Shown here: positions 22,678 through 30,895 of the stretch, one piece after another
Layout: each line of letters begins with the position of its first letter
How positions within the stretch are numbered: position 1 is the stretch's first letter
DNA from: Pseudoclavibacter caeni
GTDB lineage: Bacteria; Actinomycetota; Actinomycetes; Actinomycetales; Microbacteriaceae
DNA length: 64,000 nt
Assembly: GCF_008831125.1 (NCBI RefSeq)
Contig: NZ_WBKA01000002.1
Location: 124,001 to 188,000, forward strand
Reading direction: 5' to 3'
Made by a program: the position numbers and the translations under genes
Notes under the pieces: generated by a model
Told to the model about the DNA's origin: nothing
The model's input: only the letters and a program-made list of their open reading frames with translations
Databases searched by the model: none

Positions 22678-23346
22678 TCAGGCGGTGGGGCCGGCCGCGT
22701 CCTCGTGGTGATCGCCGCGGTGGCCGTGCTCCTTCCGGTCCTTCTTCGGCGGGGCGAGCTGGGCGATGACGGCCTGGGCGACGTCACGCATCGTCGCGCG
22801 GCGGTCCATGCTCGCCTTCTGGATCCAGCGGAACGCCTCGGGCTCGGTCATGCCCATGCGCTGGTTGAGCAGGCCCTTCGCCCGGTCGAGGAGCTTGCGG
22901 GTCTCGAACCGCTCGACGATGTCGCCGACCTCGGTCTCGAGCGCCTTGATCTGCGCGTGGCGGGAGAGGGCGATCTCGATGGCGGGGATGAGCTCGGCCG
23001 GGGTGAACGGTTTGACCACATAGGCCATGGCGCCGGCCTCGGTGGCCCGCTCGACCAGCTCCTTCTGGCTGAACGCGGTGAGCAGCACGACCGGGGCGAT
23101 GCCCTCGTCGGTGACGTGCTGTGCGGCGGTGATGCCGTCCATCTCGGGCATCTTCACGTCGAACACGGCCAGATCGGGCTTCAGCTCGCGCACGAGCTCG
23201 AGGGCCTTCGCCCCGTCGCCGGCCTCGCCGACGACGTCGAAGCCGGCGTCGCGCAGGGTGTCGACGATGTCCATCCGGATGAGCGATTCGTCTTCGGCGA
23301 CGACCACGCGCCGCGGGGTGCTGGGGGATACTGTCTGATCACTCAC
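22678..23346 (-). CDS. pdtaR: ANTAR-domain response regulator (PdtaR-like)
   Basis: The 222-residue protein has a receiver domain with the phospho-accepting Asp63 in 'LAVFDVKMPEMDG' and Lys112 in 'YVVKPF', followed by a coiled-coil linker and an ANTAR RNA-binding domain (about residues 130-195, 'LLDRAKGLLNQRMGMTEPEAFRWIQ'). ANTAR regulators bind paired hexaloop hairpins in mRNA leaders and act by antitermination or translation control. The C-terminus is charged and His-rich ('EHGHRGDHHED'). The cognate kinase (PdtaS type) is not in the window, as in mycobacteria where the two are unlinked. The start is GTG 23346, 6 bases after TAAGCT. Confidence 0.92.
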   Translation of the reverse strand: MSDQTVSPSTPRRVVVAEDESLIRMDIVDTLRDAGFDVVGEAGDGAKALELVRELKPDLAVFDVKMPEMDGITAAQHVTDEGIAPVVLLTAFSQKELVERATEAGAMAYVVKPFTPAELIPAIEIALSRHAQIKALETEVGDIVERFETRKLLDRAKGLLNQRMGMTEPEAFRWIQKASMDRRATMRDVAQAVIAQLAPPKKDRKEHGHRGDHHEDAAGPTA

Positions 23347-23352
23347 GCGAAC

Positions 23353-23367
23353 AGCTTACGGTATGAT
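23353..23367. promoter_or_regulatory. Overlapping divergent promoters of pdtaR and tRNA-Leu
   Basis: TAAGCT (23358-23353, minus strand) is the leaderless -10 element of the regulator gene, 6 bases before its GTG. TATGAT (23362-23367, plus strand) is a strong -10 element for the tRNA, about 45 bases upstream of it. The two boxes are 3 bp apart, so RNA polymerase cannot open both at once. Confidence 0.55.
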
Positions 23368-23411
23368 CTCCCGGGGTCGGCGGATGTCGATCACCGCCGG
23401 CGATCCGGCCG

Positions 23412-23497
23412 GCCCGAGTGGCGGAATGGCAGACGCGGGGCACTCAAAATGCTCTGCCCGTGAGGGCGTGTGGGTTCGACTCCCATCTCGGGCACCA
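23412..23497 (+). tRNA. tRNA-Leu (anticodon CAA)
   Basis: The 86-base sequence folds as a type II tRNA. The acceptor stem is GCCCGAG (23412-23418) with CTCGGGC (23487-23493), then A and an encoded CCA. The anticodon stem GGGCA/TGCTC holds the loop CTCAAAA with anticodon CAA at 23445-23447, reading UUG. A long variable arm (GCCC-GTGA-GGGC) and the T-loop 'GGTTCGACTCC' are present. It is the only RNA gene seen and points toward the convergent bactofilin-like gene, whose stop is 9 bases away. Confidence 0.97.
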
Positions 23498-23506
23498 CCC
23501 TCAGTG

Positions 23507-24769
23507 TCACTGCGACGGCGTCGCCGACACTCCCGGTGCCGGCGCGGAGGCCGTGGGCTCCGCCAGCGGGGCGCCAGTCGCCACACCCCCGGATGCGGTC
23601 TCGCCGCGGCGACGATCCCACCACGCGAGCACGGTCGCGCCGATGCCGGTGGCCTGGGCGACCAGGGCGACGAGCATGCCGACCCAGGGCACCAGCACCA
23701 CCACGACGAGGATCGGTGTGCCGACCAGGGTCTGCAGTGCGGGGCCGCGGCGGCGCAGGATCAGCGCGCCTATGACGCGCGCCGCGACCGGCCAGGCGAG
23801 CAGGTGCAGGGCGATGCCGGCGACCAGCAGCGCGCCGGCGACCGGCAGGCCGATCACGGTGACCGCGCTCAGCACCAGGGCGATCGGCAGGCCGGCCATC
23901 ACGAACGCGCCGATGCCGAGGCTCGCCCAGAGACGGCCGCGCAGGGTGTCGCCGATCGTGCGGATCGCCCGAGGGAGCAGGAGCACCGCGAGCATGGTGA
24001 GGGCGAGTCCGGCGGCGATCCAGTACAGGGCGCCGAGCGCCCAGCCGGCGATCCGCTCCCCCGCGGTGGGCTGCGGGGCGGGCTCGTCCGCGTCCACCTG
24101 AATGCGCGTCTCGCCGCCGATCTCGGCGGCGGAGCCGATGGCCGGCTGCTCGGAGACCTCGGCGACGAGATCGCGGCCGATGCGGCCGTCGACGGCGAGC
24201 GCACCCCCGCCGACGGTGACGTCGCGGTCGACCTGCCCGGCGACGGTGACCCGTTCGGCGGCCATGGTCGCATCCGTGCCGACCCGTCCGCCGGCGGCGA
24301 TGGTGACGCTCTGGCCGGCAAGGGTGACGGCACGGTCGACCTGGCCGGTGACCGCGACGGTCTCGGCAGCCGCGCGCACGCTGCCGCGGACGGTGCCGCC
24401 GATCTCCACGATCTGCGCGGCGGCGATGACGTCGCCGTTCACGGTGCCGGTGACGCGCACGAGACGCCCGGCAGCGAAGACGTCGCCGTCGACGGTGCCG
24501 GTGACGGTGATCGTGTCACCAGCACGGAAGACGGTGGCCGGGGTATCGCCCACGGTGAGGTCGCCCTCGGCGGCGCGGGCGGTCGCGGGGGCGGCGAGGC
24601 ACAGGAGCGCGGCGAGCAGGGCGGTGAGCAGCACGGCGGCCCGGCGGCGCGGCGGGCGGACGGCGCGGGATCGAGCGACAGGAGCCGATGCGATGGCGCG
24701 GGTCGCGGGGAGGACAGAGGTCGATGGGAGGGCTGGGGTGGTCTGGCGGGGCGGCGTTCTGTCGATCAT
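23507..24769 (-). CDS. Bactofilin-like repeat protein with signal peptide and membrane domain
   Basis: The 420-residue protein has a basic N-terminus and an apolar segment at about 44-66 ending in 'ATARAAEG', a likely signal peptide. Residues 72-225 are built from short repeats of the type 'VTGTVDGDVFAAGRLVRV', 'VNGDVIAAAQIVEIGG', 'VDRDVTVGGGALAVDG', the right-handed beta-helix pattern of bactofilins and polymer-forming cytoskeletal domains. After a short acidic linker come several transmembrane helices (about 240-390), then an Ala/Ser/Pro tail. The arrangement suggests an extracytoplasmic beta-helix anchored in the membrane, not a cytosolic filament. Function is unknown. TAGGCT lies 6 bases before the ATG. 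Confidence 0.75.
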   Translation of the reverse strand: MIDRTPPRQTTPALPSTSVLPATRAIASAPVARSRAVRPPRRRAAVLLTALLAALLCLAAPATARAAEGDLTVGDTPATVFRAGDTITVTGTVDGDVFAAGRLVRVTGTVNGDVIAAAQIVEIGGTVRGSVRAAAETVAVTGQVDRAVTLAGQSVTIAAGGRVGTDATMAAERVTVAGQVDRDVTVGGGALAVDGRIGRDLVAEVSEQPAIGSAAEIGGETRIQVDADEPAPQPTAGERIAGWALGALYWIAAGLALTMLAVLLLPRAIRTIGDTLRGRLWASLGIGAFVMAGLPIALVLSAVTVIGLPVAGALLVAGIALHLLAWPVAARVIGALILRRRGPALQTLVGTPILVVVVLVPWVGMLVALVAQATGIGATVLAWWDRRRGETASGGVATGAPLAEPTASAPAPGVSATPSQ

Positions 24770-24775
24770 GGGGCG

Positions 24776-24781
24776 AGCCTA
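24776..24781 (-). promoter_or_regulatory. Leaderless -10 element of the bactofilin-like gene
   Basis: TAGGCT (24781-24776, minus strand) ends 6 bases before ATG 24769. Confidence 0.5.
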
Positions 24782-24949
24782 CCGGAGACCGGTGACAGCT
24801 GGGTGACGCGGTCGGCTGCCGCTGGGCCCGCTGCGGCGGACGCGGCCCGGCCCGACCTGTGGCGGGACGTGACACGGCGGACGCGGCCAGGCCAGCTCCC
24901 GGGCGACCCGGGCTGCCCCTCGGCTCGCCTCGCTTCCCGGTCGACCCGC

Positions 24950-25210
24950 CGATCATGATGATCGCCGCGCCGGCGAGGGCCACCGCGGCCCCGGTCCAGT
25001 CCCACGCGGTCGGCCGGAAGCCGTCGACGAGCATCCCCAGGCCAGCGAGCCGGCGATGAACACCCCGCCGTAGGCGGCGAGGACGATCACGCCGAGTCCC
25101 ACCCACCACCAGGGACGCTGCTCGCGCACGGACTGTCACACCAGCCAGGACCCGCCGATCTCGGCGAGCGCGGCCAGGACGAACAGGATGACGATGCGCA
25201 GGGCGTGCAT
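24950..25210 (-). pseudogene. ynfA: Decayed ynfA (UPF0060 small membrane transporter)
   Basis: Translating from ATG 25210 gives 'LFVLAALAEIGGSWLV', which matches the start of YnfA-family four-helix membrane proteins. Three lesions follow. A TGA stands where the family has a Trp ('WLVWQ' becomes 'WLV-stop-Q', 25136-25138). The middle 'GFVATLQPDAHFGRIL' section is missing, with '[19 protein letters not shown]' joined across two AYG sites. One base is lost after 'SLAWG' (near 25034), so '[20 protein letters not shown]' continues in another frame. No proper stop is left at the 3' end. YnfA family members are small-multidrug-resistance-like exporters. Family comparison is from memory. Confidence 0.8.
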
Positions 25211-25239
25211 GGCGAGGATTGTCGCACGCCTCCGGCCGC

Positions 25240-26190
25240 TCAGTGCTCGCTCGCCTCGCCGTGGACGGCCTCGACCGTCCACCGCCAGGCGTGGGCCGGG
25301 ACGACCGGGTCGGGCCCGGTCACCGCGACGCCCGTCTCGTCTGGTCCGTGCCCGGCGGGGGCCGCCGCGTCGGCCCGGTCGGACTCGCCCACGGCGGATG
25401 TGTCCGACTCGCCGACCTCGGCCGCATCGGCATCGCCACGCAGCAGCACGAACCCGCCGTTGACCAGGTGCAGCGGCTCGGCGAAGCCGATCGCCTCCAG
25501 CGTGCAGCGGATGAGCGTGCCGTGCGCGACGGCGATGCCCGCCGAGGACGCGAAGCCGGCATCGACCGGGCCGCGCGCGTCAGCCGCCGGGGCGAGGGCG
25601 TCGTCAGGGTTACCGCCCCAGACCGGGCCCGCAGGCGCGACCGGGCCGGCGACGAGCCAGTCGGCCAGCGTCGCCAGGCCGGCGAGCCCTCGGGCGCGCA
25701 CGGCGTCGATCGGCTCGGCGCCCGGGATCGCGCCGCGGGCGATGAGCCAGTCGAGCACCATGCCCCGCCCGCGGCGCTCCTCGGGCACCTGCCAGCGGTC
25801 ATACAGCTCGGGGAAGCTGAGTCCCTCCGCGGCGCCGTAGCGACGCTCCCGCAGCTGCGGCACGCGCAGGCCGACCCCGCGGCCGACGTGCGCGGCGATC
25901 CGCTCGGCGGTCTGCACCGCGCGACGCTGCGGCGAGCTGGCGACGACCGCCCAGTCGGCGGCGAGGCCGGCGAGGGACTCCCCCGCCGCGTCCGCCTGCC
26001 GGCGCCCGAGCGCGCACAGCCCGGCCTCGCTCTCGCCCTGGACGCGACCGGCGAGATTGAGCTCGGTCGCGCCGTGGCGAACGAGGGCGAGGGCCACGCC
26101 GGCGCGGCCCGGTGCGGGGCGGGATCCGTCTCGCGGCGCCCGGCGGACGGTCACGGGGATGCGGGGCGGGGGAGACGAGGGACGGGTCAC
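25240..26190 (-). CDS. Histidine phosphatase (phosphoglycerate-mutase-like)
   Basis: The 316-residue protein has the RHG motif in 'LALVRHGATELN' (catalytic His39) and the second catalytic histidine in 'IAVAHGTLIRC', with 'SSPQRRAVQTAERIA' between them, so it belongs to histidine phosphatase clade 1. The substrate is unknown. The C-terminal 60 residues form a low-complexity acidic insert with a duplicated 'VGESD' unit before the final 'HAWRWTVEAVHGE'. The start is GTG 26190; the first 30 residues are basic and Pro-rich, so a later start is possible. It begins 10 bases after the oxidase stop and is probably co-transcribed with it. Confidence 0.85.
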   Translation of the reverse strand: MTRPSSPPPRIPVTVRRAPRDGSRPAPGRAGVALALVRHGATELNLAGRVQGESEAGLCALGRRQADAAGESLAGLAADWAVVASSPQRRAVQTAERIAAHVGRGVGLRVPQLRERRYGAAEGLSFPELYDRWQVPEERRGRGMVLDWLIARGAIPGAEPIDAVRARGLAGLATLADWLVAGPVAPAGPVWGGNPDDALAPAADARGPVDAGFASSAGIAVAHGTLIRCTLEAIGFAEPLHLVNGGFVLLRGDADAAEVGESDTSAVGESDRADAAAPAGHGPDETGVAVTGPDPVVPAHAWRWTVEAVHGEASEH

Positions 26191-26200
26191 CGCGGCGGCC

Positions 26201-27625
26201 TCAGAGCTTGCGGCCGGGGTTCAGGATGCCCCGGGGGTCGAACGCGGCCTTCACCGCGACCTGCAGGGCGCGCAGGCGGGGCGAGAACTCCTGGGCGATC
26301 GAGGCGTGCTTCATCGTGCCCACGCCATGCTCGCCGGTGACCGTGCCACCCAGCTCGATCGTGCGCTCGAGGATGAACGCGAACGCCTGACGGGCCCGCT
26401 CGAGGCTGGCCGGGTCGGCGCTGGTGTAGCCGATGATCGGGTGCAGGTTGCCGTCGCCGACGTGCCCCCCGGTGGCCACCGGGGCGCCGAAGGCGGTGGA
26501 CGCGTGCTCGATGACCTTCAGCAGCTTGAGCAGGCGGCCCCGCGGCACGGCGATGTCCTCGGTGAGCACCTCCTCGTAGGCGGCGAGGAGCCCCGGGTGG
26601 AGGTTCCGGCGGATCTCGAGCAGCCGGTCGACCTCGGCCGAGGTGCGGGCCACGTCCACGCGCAGGGCGTCATGGGCGCGGAAGATCCGCTCGTACTCGG
26701 CCACGTCGTCCACCGCGGCGCCCAGGGTGTCGGACTCGACGATGAGCATCGCGGCGGCGTCCTCGGGCAGATCCGCCGAGGCGTCGTACGCGTTGATCGC
26801 CCGGATCGACGGCTGGTCGAGCATCTCGAGGGCGCTCGGCCGGTGCTGGGAGGCGCCGGCCTCCGCGGCGGCCGCGAGCGCGGCCTCGAGCGTCGGGAAG
26901 TAGGCGGCGGCACCGGCGGCCTCGCCGGGCAGGGGCTCGAGGGCTATGGTCGCTTGGGTGACGACGCCGAGGGTGCCCTCAGAGCCGACGATGAGCCGGG
27001 TGAGGTCGAGGCCGGCGACGCCCTTGATGGAGTCGTGGCCGGTGCGCACGACGCTGCCGTCGGCGAGCACGACGGTGAGGGTGCGCACATGGTCACCGGT
27101 GACGCCGTACTTGACGCAGCGCATGCCGCCGGCGTTGGTGGCGATGTTGCCGCCGATCGTGCTGATGTGCACCGAGCCGGGGTCGACCGGGTAGTAGAGG
27201 CCGTGCTCGCGGGCGGCGCGGCCGAGGTCGGCGTTGATCACGCCGGGCTGGACGGTGGCCAGCTGGTCGGCCTCGTCGATGTGGAGGATGCGGTTCATGC
27301 CGCTCATGTCGAGCAGGATGCAGCCGGGCATCGCGGCGGCGGCGCCGACGACGCCGGTGCGGGCGCCCTGCGGGACGACGGGGATGACGAGGTCGTCGGC
27401 GATGCGCAGGACCTCGGAGACCTCCTCGGTGCTGCCGGGGCGCACGAGCGCGGCGGCGAGGGCGTCGGCGTGGTCGACGCTCATGTCATGGCCGTGCTCG
27501 AGGAGCACGTCCGGATCGGTGATGACCCGCTCGGCGCCCACCGCCTCGACGAGTCGCTCGACGGCCTCCTGCTGGAGGGCCGTGCGCGTGGGGAGTGCGG
27601 TGTCGCCATTGACGTTGATGCTCAT
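26201..27625 (-). CDS. FAD-linked oxidase, glycolate oxidase/D-lactate dehydrogenase (GlcD) type
   Basis: The 474-residue flavoenzyme has an N-terminal PCMH-type FAD-binding domain ('VVPQGARTGVVGAAAAMPGCI', 'VDPGSVHISTIGGNIATNAGGMRCVKYG', 'LIVGSEGTLGVVTQATIAL') and a C-terminal FAD-oxidase domain with 'GHVGDGNLHPIIG' and the final 'GEHGVGTMKH...FDPRGILNPGRKL'. Family members oxidise 2-hydroxyacids such as glycolate or D-lactate; the substrate cannot be fixed here and no GlcE/GlcF partners are present. The ATG lies 6 bases after TAGCAT, so the mRNA is probably leaderless. The next gene downstream is a histidine phosphatase; a link to phosphoglycolate is conceivable but unsupported. Confidence 0.88.
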   Translation of the reverse strand: MSINVNGDTALPTRTALQQEAVERLVEAVGAERVITDPDVLLEHGHDMSVDHADALAAALVRPGSTEEVSEVLRIADDLVIPVVPQGARTGVVGAAAAMPGCILLDMSGMNRILHIDEADQLATVQPGVINADLGRAAREHGLYYPVDPGSVHISTIGGNIATNAGGMRCVKYGVTGDHVRTLTVVLADGSVVRTGHDSIKGVAGLDLTRLIVGSEGTLGVVTQATIALEPLPGEAAGAAAYFPTLEAALAAAAEAGASQHRPSALEMLDQPSIRAINAYDASADLPEDAAAMLIVESDTLGAAVDDVAEYERIFRAHDALRVDVARTSAEVDRLLEIRRNLHPGLLAAYEEVLTEDIAVPRGRLLKLLKVIEHASTAFGAPVATGGHVGDGNLHPIIGYTSADPASLERARQAFAFILERTIELGGTVTGEHGVGTMKHASIAQEFSPRLRALQVAVKAAFDPRGILNPGRKL

Positions 27626-27631
27626 GTCGCA

Positions 27632-27637
27632 ATGCTA
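27632..27637 (-). promoter_or_regulatory. Leaderless -10 element of the GlcD-like gene
   Basis: TAGCAT (27637-27632, minus strand) ends 6 bases before ATG 27625. Confidence 0.55.
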
Positions 27638-27684
27638 CCCCCGAGGTCGGACCGTGCCGGGCGGCGGAGCGCGTGTGCCCGGCC

Positions 27685-27754
27685 GCGGCGCGACGACCGG
27701 GATGCGGCGGGACGACCGGGACGCGGCGGGACACCGGGACGCGGCGGACCGGGC
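27685..27754. repeat. Imperfect 18-19 bp tandem repeat between glcD-like gene and mrpA
   Basis: Units begin GCGGCG at 27685, 27704, 27723 and 27741. The first two are 19 bases and differ at two positions, the third lacks one base and the fourth is partial (14 bases). The consensus is GCGGCGGGACGACCGGGAC. It lies in the 267-base gap between two divergent transcription units. Confidence 0.7.
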
Positions 27755-27892
27755 GTGCCGGGCCGCGCGGCCATGCCGGAGCGTCATCGCACACGACGAG
27801 GAGTGATCCTGTGCGATGCATGGAATATCCGGCGGACGGCATCCGTTGGGCCAGACGAATCCCCGTTCGCCGACACTCCGTGAGGAGCGCCT

Positions 27893-30800
27893 GTGTCCCT
27901 GTCCCTGGTCGCCCTGCTCGTCGCCACGCTCGCCGCGTGGCCAGCGGTGCGGAGGCTGGGGTCGCGCGGGTTCCTCGTGCCGGCGGCCGGATCGACGATC
28001 GCGTTCACCGGGCTGGCCGCCGCCGCCCCGCGGGTGCTCGCGGGCGACGTCCCCGTCATCGACCTGCCGTGGATCCCGCAGCTGGGCGTCTCGCTGGCCT
28101 TCCGACTCGACCCGCTGTCGTGGCTGGTGGCGCTCGTGGTCACCGGCGTGGGCGCAGCAGTGCTCGGCTACTGCGTGACGTACTTCGGCGACGACGAGCC
28201 GGCCCTACCGCGGTTCGCGACCCTGCTGACGGCGTTCGCGCTGGTGATGCTGCTGCTCGTGACCGCCGACGACATCGTGGTGATGTTCGTCATGTGGGAG
28301 GCCACCAGCGTCCTGTCGTACCTGCTGATCGGGCACACCGCCGACCGTCGGGAGTCGCGCGGCGCCGCACTGCAGGCGCTGCTGGTGACGACGCTGGGCG
28401 GGCTCGTGATGCTCGTCGGCGTGGTGATGCTCGTCGTCGACGCGGGCACGACGAGCCTGGCCGGGATCGTGGCCGCCGCGGCCCCGGGCACCGGCACCAC
28501 AGTCGCCGTGCTGCTCGTGCTCGTCGGCGCGATCAGCAAGTCGGCGATCGTGCCGTTCCACTTCTGGCTGCCCTCGGCGATGGCGGCGCCCACGCCGGTG
28601 AGTGCGTACCTGCACTCGGCGGCGATGGTGAAGGCGGGCGTGTACCTGGTGCTGCGGCTGGCGCCCGGGTTCGCGACGACCCCCGGGTGGCACCAGACGC
28701 TGCTCACGCTGGGGTGCGCGACCCTGCTCGTCGGGGCGTGGCGGGCGCTGCGCCAGTTCGACCTGAAGCTGCTGCTCGCGTACGGCACGGTCAGCCAGCT
28801 GGGACTGCTCATGGTCGTCGCGTCGGTGGGCACCCGGGAGTCGACGCTCGCGGCCCTGACCCTGCTCGTCGCCCACGCCCTGTTCAAGTCGACGCTGTTC
28901 ATGGTCGTCGGCGTGATCGACCACTCCTGCGGCACCCGCGACTGGCGGGCGCTGAGCGGGGTCGGCAGGCGTTCCCCGCTGCTGGCGACCGTCGGCGTGC
29001 TCGCGGCGGCGTCGATGGCGGGGCTGCCGCCGCTGCTGGGCTTCGTGGCCAAGGAGACGGCGCTGACGGCGATCATCGACGCGGCGGCGCCCGGCGGCGT
29101 GACCGGGGCCGTCGTGCTCGTCGCCGTGGCGGCGGGGTCAGCGCTGACCGTCGCGTACGCCGCCCGGTTCGTCTGGGGCGCGTTCGCGACCCGGTCGATC
29201 ACGCACACGCCCCAGCACCGGCTCGTCGACTGCGAGCGCCCGCACGACCGGGGGCTCGCCGGGCTGACCGCACCCGTCGTGCTCGTCGCGGTGTCGCTGG
29301 GGCTGGCCCTGTGGCCGGCGCCGCTGGACGTCGCCGCGAGCGCCGCGGCGGCCGGGCTGCCCGATTCCGGGCATGACCTGCATCTGGCGCTGTGGCACGG
29401 GTTCACGCCGGCGCTGGGCGTGACCGCGCTCGTTCTCGCAGCGGGGCTCGCGCTGTTCGCCCTGCGCCGGCCGGTCGCCCGGCTGCAGGCGCGGCTGCCC
29501 GAGTGGGTGGATCTGGCCGACGGGTACACGGCGGCGCTGTCCTGGACGGACCGGGTGGCGGTGCGGGTGACGCTGCTCGCCCAGCGGGGCGGGCTGCCCG
29601 GGTACGTGGGGACGATCCTCGTCGTGTTCGCGGCGGGGCTCGGCGGGGTGCTCGCGGCCGGTGGGTGGACGCCTCCGGCGCTGGTGGGGGCCCGGTCGCT
29701 CGCGGAGGCGGGTGTAGTGGTGCTCGCGGCGGTCGCGGCGGTCGCGGCGGCCGCGGCGCGGCGACGGCTGCTGGCGGTGCTGCTGGCCGGGGTGACCGGG
29801 TACGGGATGGTCGCCCTGTTCGCCCTGGCGGGCGCCCCCGATCTCGCGCTCACCCAGCTGCTCGTCGAGACGGTGAGCCTGGTCGTGTTCGTGCTCGTGC
29901 TGCGTCGGCTGCCCCGCCACTTCGAGGCCGACGAGCCGCGGTCACGGCGGTGGCCCCGGGCGGTGATCGGTGTGGCCGTGGGCATGGTGATGGCGGGGCT
30001 CGCCCTCGCCGTGACGGGCGCCCGGCAGGCGACCCCGGTCTCGGTCGACCTGCCGGATCTGGCGTATCTGGAGGCGCACGGCCGCAACGTCGTCAACGTG
30101 CTGCTCGTGGACATCCGGGCGTGGGACACGCTCGGCGAGATCTCCGTGCTCGTGGCGGTGGCGACCGGGGTGGCGAGCCTGGTGTTCGTCACCGGGCGCG
30201 CGGGCCGCGTCCCCACCATCGGGGGCCGGCGGCGCGGGGCCGACCACCGGCGGGCGGCGGCGATCGAGCCGGTGACCGGGGCGATCCCGACGGTCGACCC
30301 GGAGACGGGTCGGCCGCTGACCCAGACGCGGATGCTGCGCACGATCGACGACGCCGACGCGGTCGACGACGACCGCACCCGGCGCAGCTGGCTGCTGGCG
30401 GGCCGCACCCTCGCGTCCACGCACCGGTCGCTGCTGGTCGAGGTGGTCGTACGGCTGACGTTCCTGCCGTTCATGCTCATCGCGGTGATGCTGCTGATCG
30501 CCGGGCACAACCAGCCCGGCGGCGGGTTCATCGCCGGGCTCGTGGCGGGGCTCGCACTCGTGCTGCGGTATCTGGCCGCGGGACGCTACGAGCTCGGCGA
30601 GGCGCTGCCGGTGCCGCCCGGCCTGCTGCTCGGCGGGGGGCTCGCCCTCGCGCTCGGCACGGGGGCCGTGTCGCTGCTGGTCGGCGAGCCGTTCCTGACG
30701 TCGCTGTGGTGGGAGGGGCACGTGCAACTGCTCGGCGAGATCGCCCTGGGCACGCCGACCCTGTTCGACATCGGCGTGTGCCTCGTGGTGGTCGGGCTCG

Positions 30801-30895
30801 TGCTCGACGTGCTGCGCTCGCTCGGGGCAGGTCTCGACGAGCAGGCCGTCGACGACCCGGAGCTCGTCGATGCCTGGACGGAGGGGGCCCGATGA
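27893..30895 (+). CDS. mrpA: Mrp-type Na+/H+ antiporter subunit A, with MnhB domain fused
   Basis: The 1000-residue protein is the large NuoL-like subunit of a multi-subunit cation/proton antiporter (Mnh/Mrp). Residues 1-500 hold the proton-translocating antiporter core ('FVMWEATSVLSYLLIG', 'KSAIVPFHFWLPSAMAAPTPVSAYLHSAAMV', given here in parts), 580-770 the MrpA-specific helices with 'GAPDLALTQLLVE', and about 840-1000 an MnhB domain ('LLIAGHNQPGGGFIAG', 'LFDIGVCLVVVGLV'). The A-B fusion explains the lack of a separate mrpB. The start is GTG 27893 with AGGAG about 5 bases upstream. The complex exchanges cytoplasmic Na+ or K+ for protons, giving salt and alkali tolerance. Confidence 0.95.
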   Translation: MSLSLVALLVATLAAWPAVRRLGSRGFLVPAAGSTIAFTGLAAAAPRVLAGDVPVIDLPWIPQLGVSLAFRLDPLSWLVALVVTGVGAAVLGYCVTYFGDDEPALPRFATLLTAFALVMLLLVTADDIVVMFVMWEATSVLSYLLIGHTADRRESRGAALQALLVTTLGGLVMLVGVVMLVVDAGTTSLAGIVAAAAPGTGTTVAVLLVLVGAISKSAIVPFHFWLPSAMAAPTPVSAYLHSAAMVKAGVYLVLRLAPGFATTPGWHQTLLTLGCATLLVGAWRALRQFDLKLLLAYGTVSQLGLLMVVASVGTRESTLAALTLLVAHALFKSTLFMVVGVIDHSCGTRDWRALSGVGRRSPLLATVGVLAAASMAGLPPLLGFVAKETALTAIIDAAAPGGVTGAVVLVAVAAGSALTVAYAARFVWGAFATRSITHTPQHRLVDCERPHDRGLAGLTAPVVLVAVSLGLALWPAPLDVAASAAAAGLPDSGHDLHLALWHGFTPALGVTALVLAAGLALFALRRPVARLQARLPEWVDLADGYTAALSWTDRVAVRVTLLAQRGGLPGYVGTILVVFAAGLGGVLAAGGWTPPALVGARSLAEAGVVVLAAVAAVAAAAARRRLLAVLLAGVTGYGMVALFALAGAPDLALTQLLVETVSLVVFVLVLRRLPRHFEADEPRSRRWPRAVIGVAVGMVMAGLALAVTGARQATPVSVDLPDLAYLEAHGRNVVNVLLVDIRAWDTLGEISVLVAVATGVASLVFVTGRAGRVPTIGGRRRGADHRRAAAIEPVTGAIPTVDPETGRPLTQTRMLRTIDDADAVDDDRTRRSWLLAGRTLASTHRSLLVEVVVRLTFLPFMLIAVMLLIAGHNQPGGGFIAGLVAGLALVLRYLAAGRYELGEALPVPPGLLLGGGLALALGTGAVSLLVGEPFLTSLWWEGHVQLLGEIALGTPTLFDIGVCLVVVGLVLDVLRSLGAGLDEQAVDDPELVDAWTEGAR

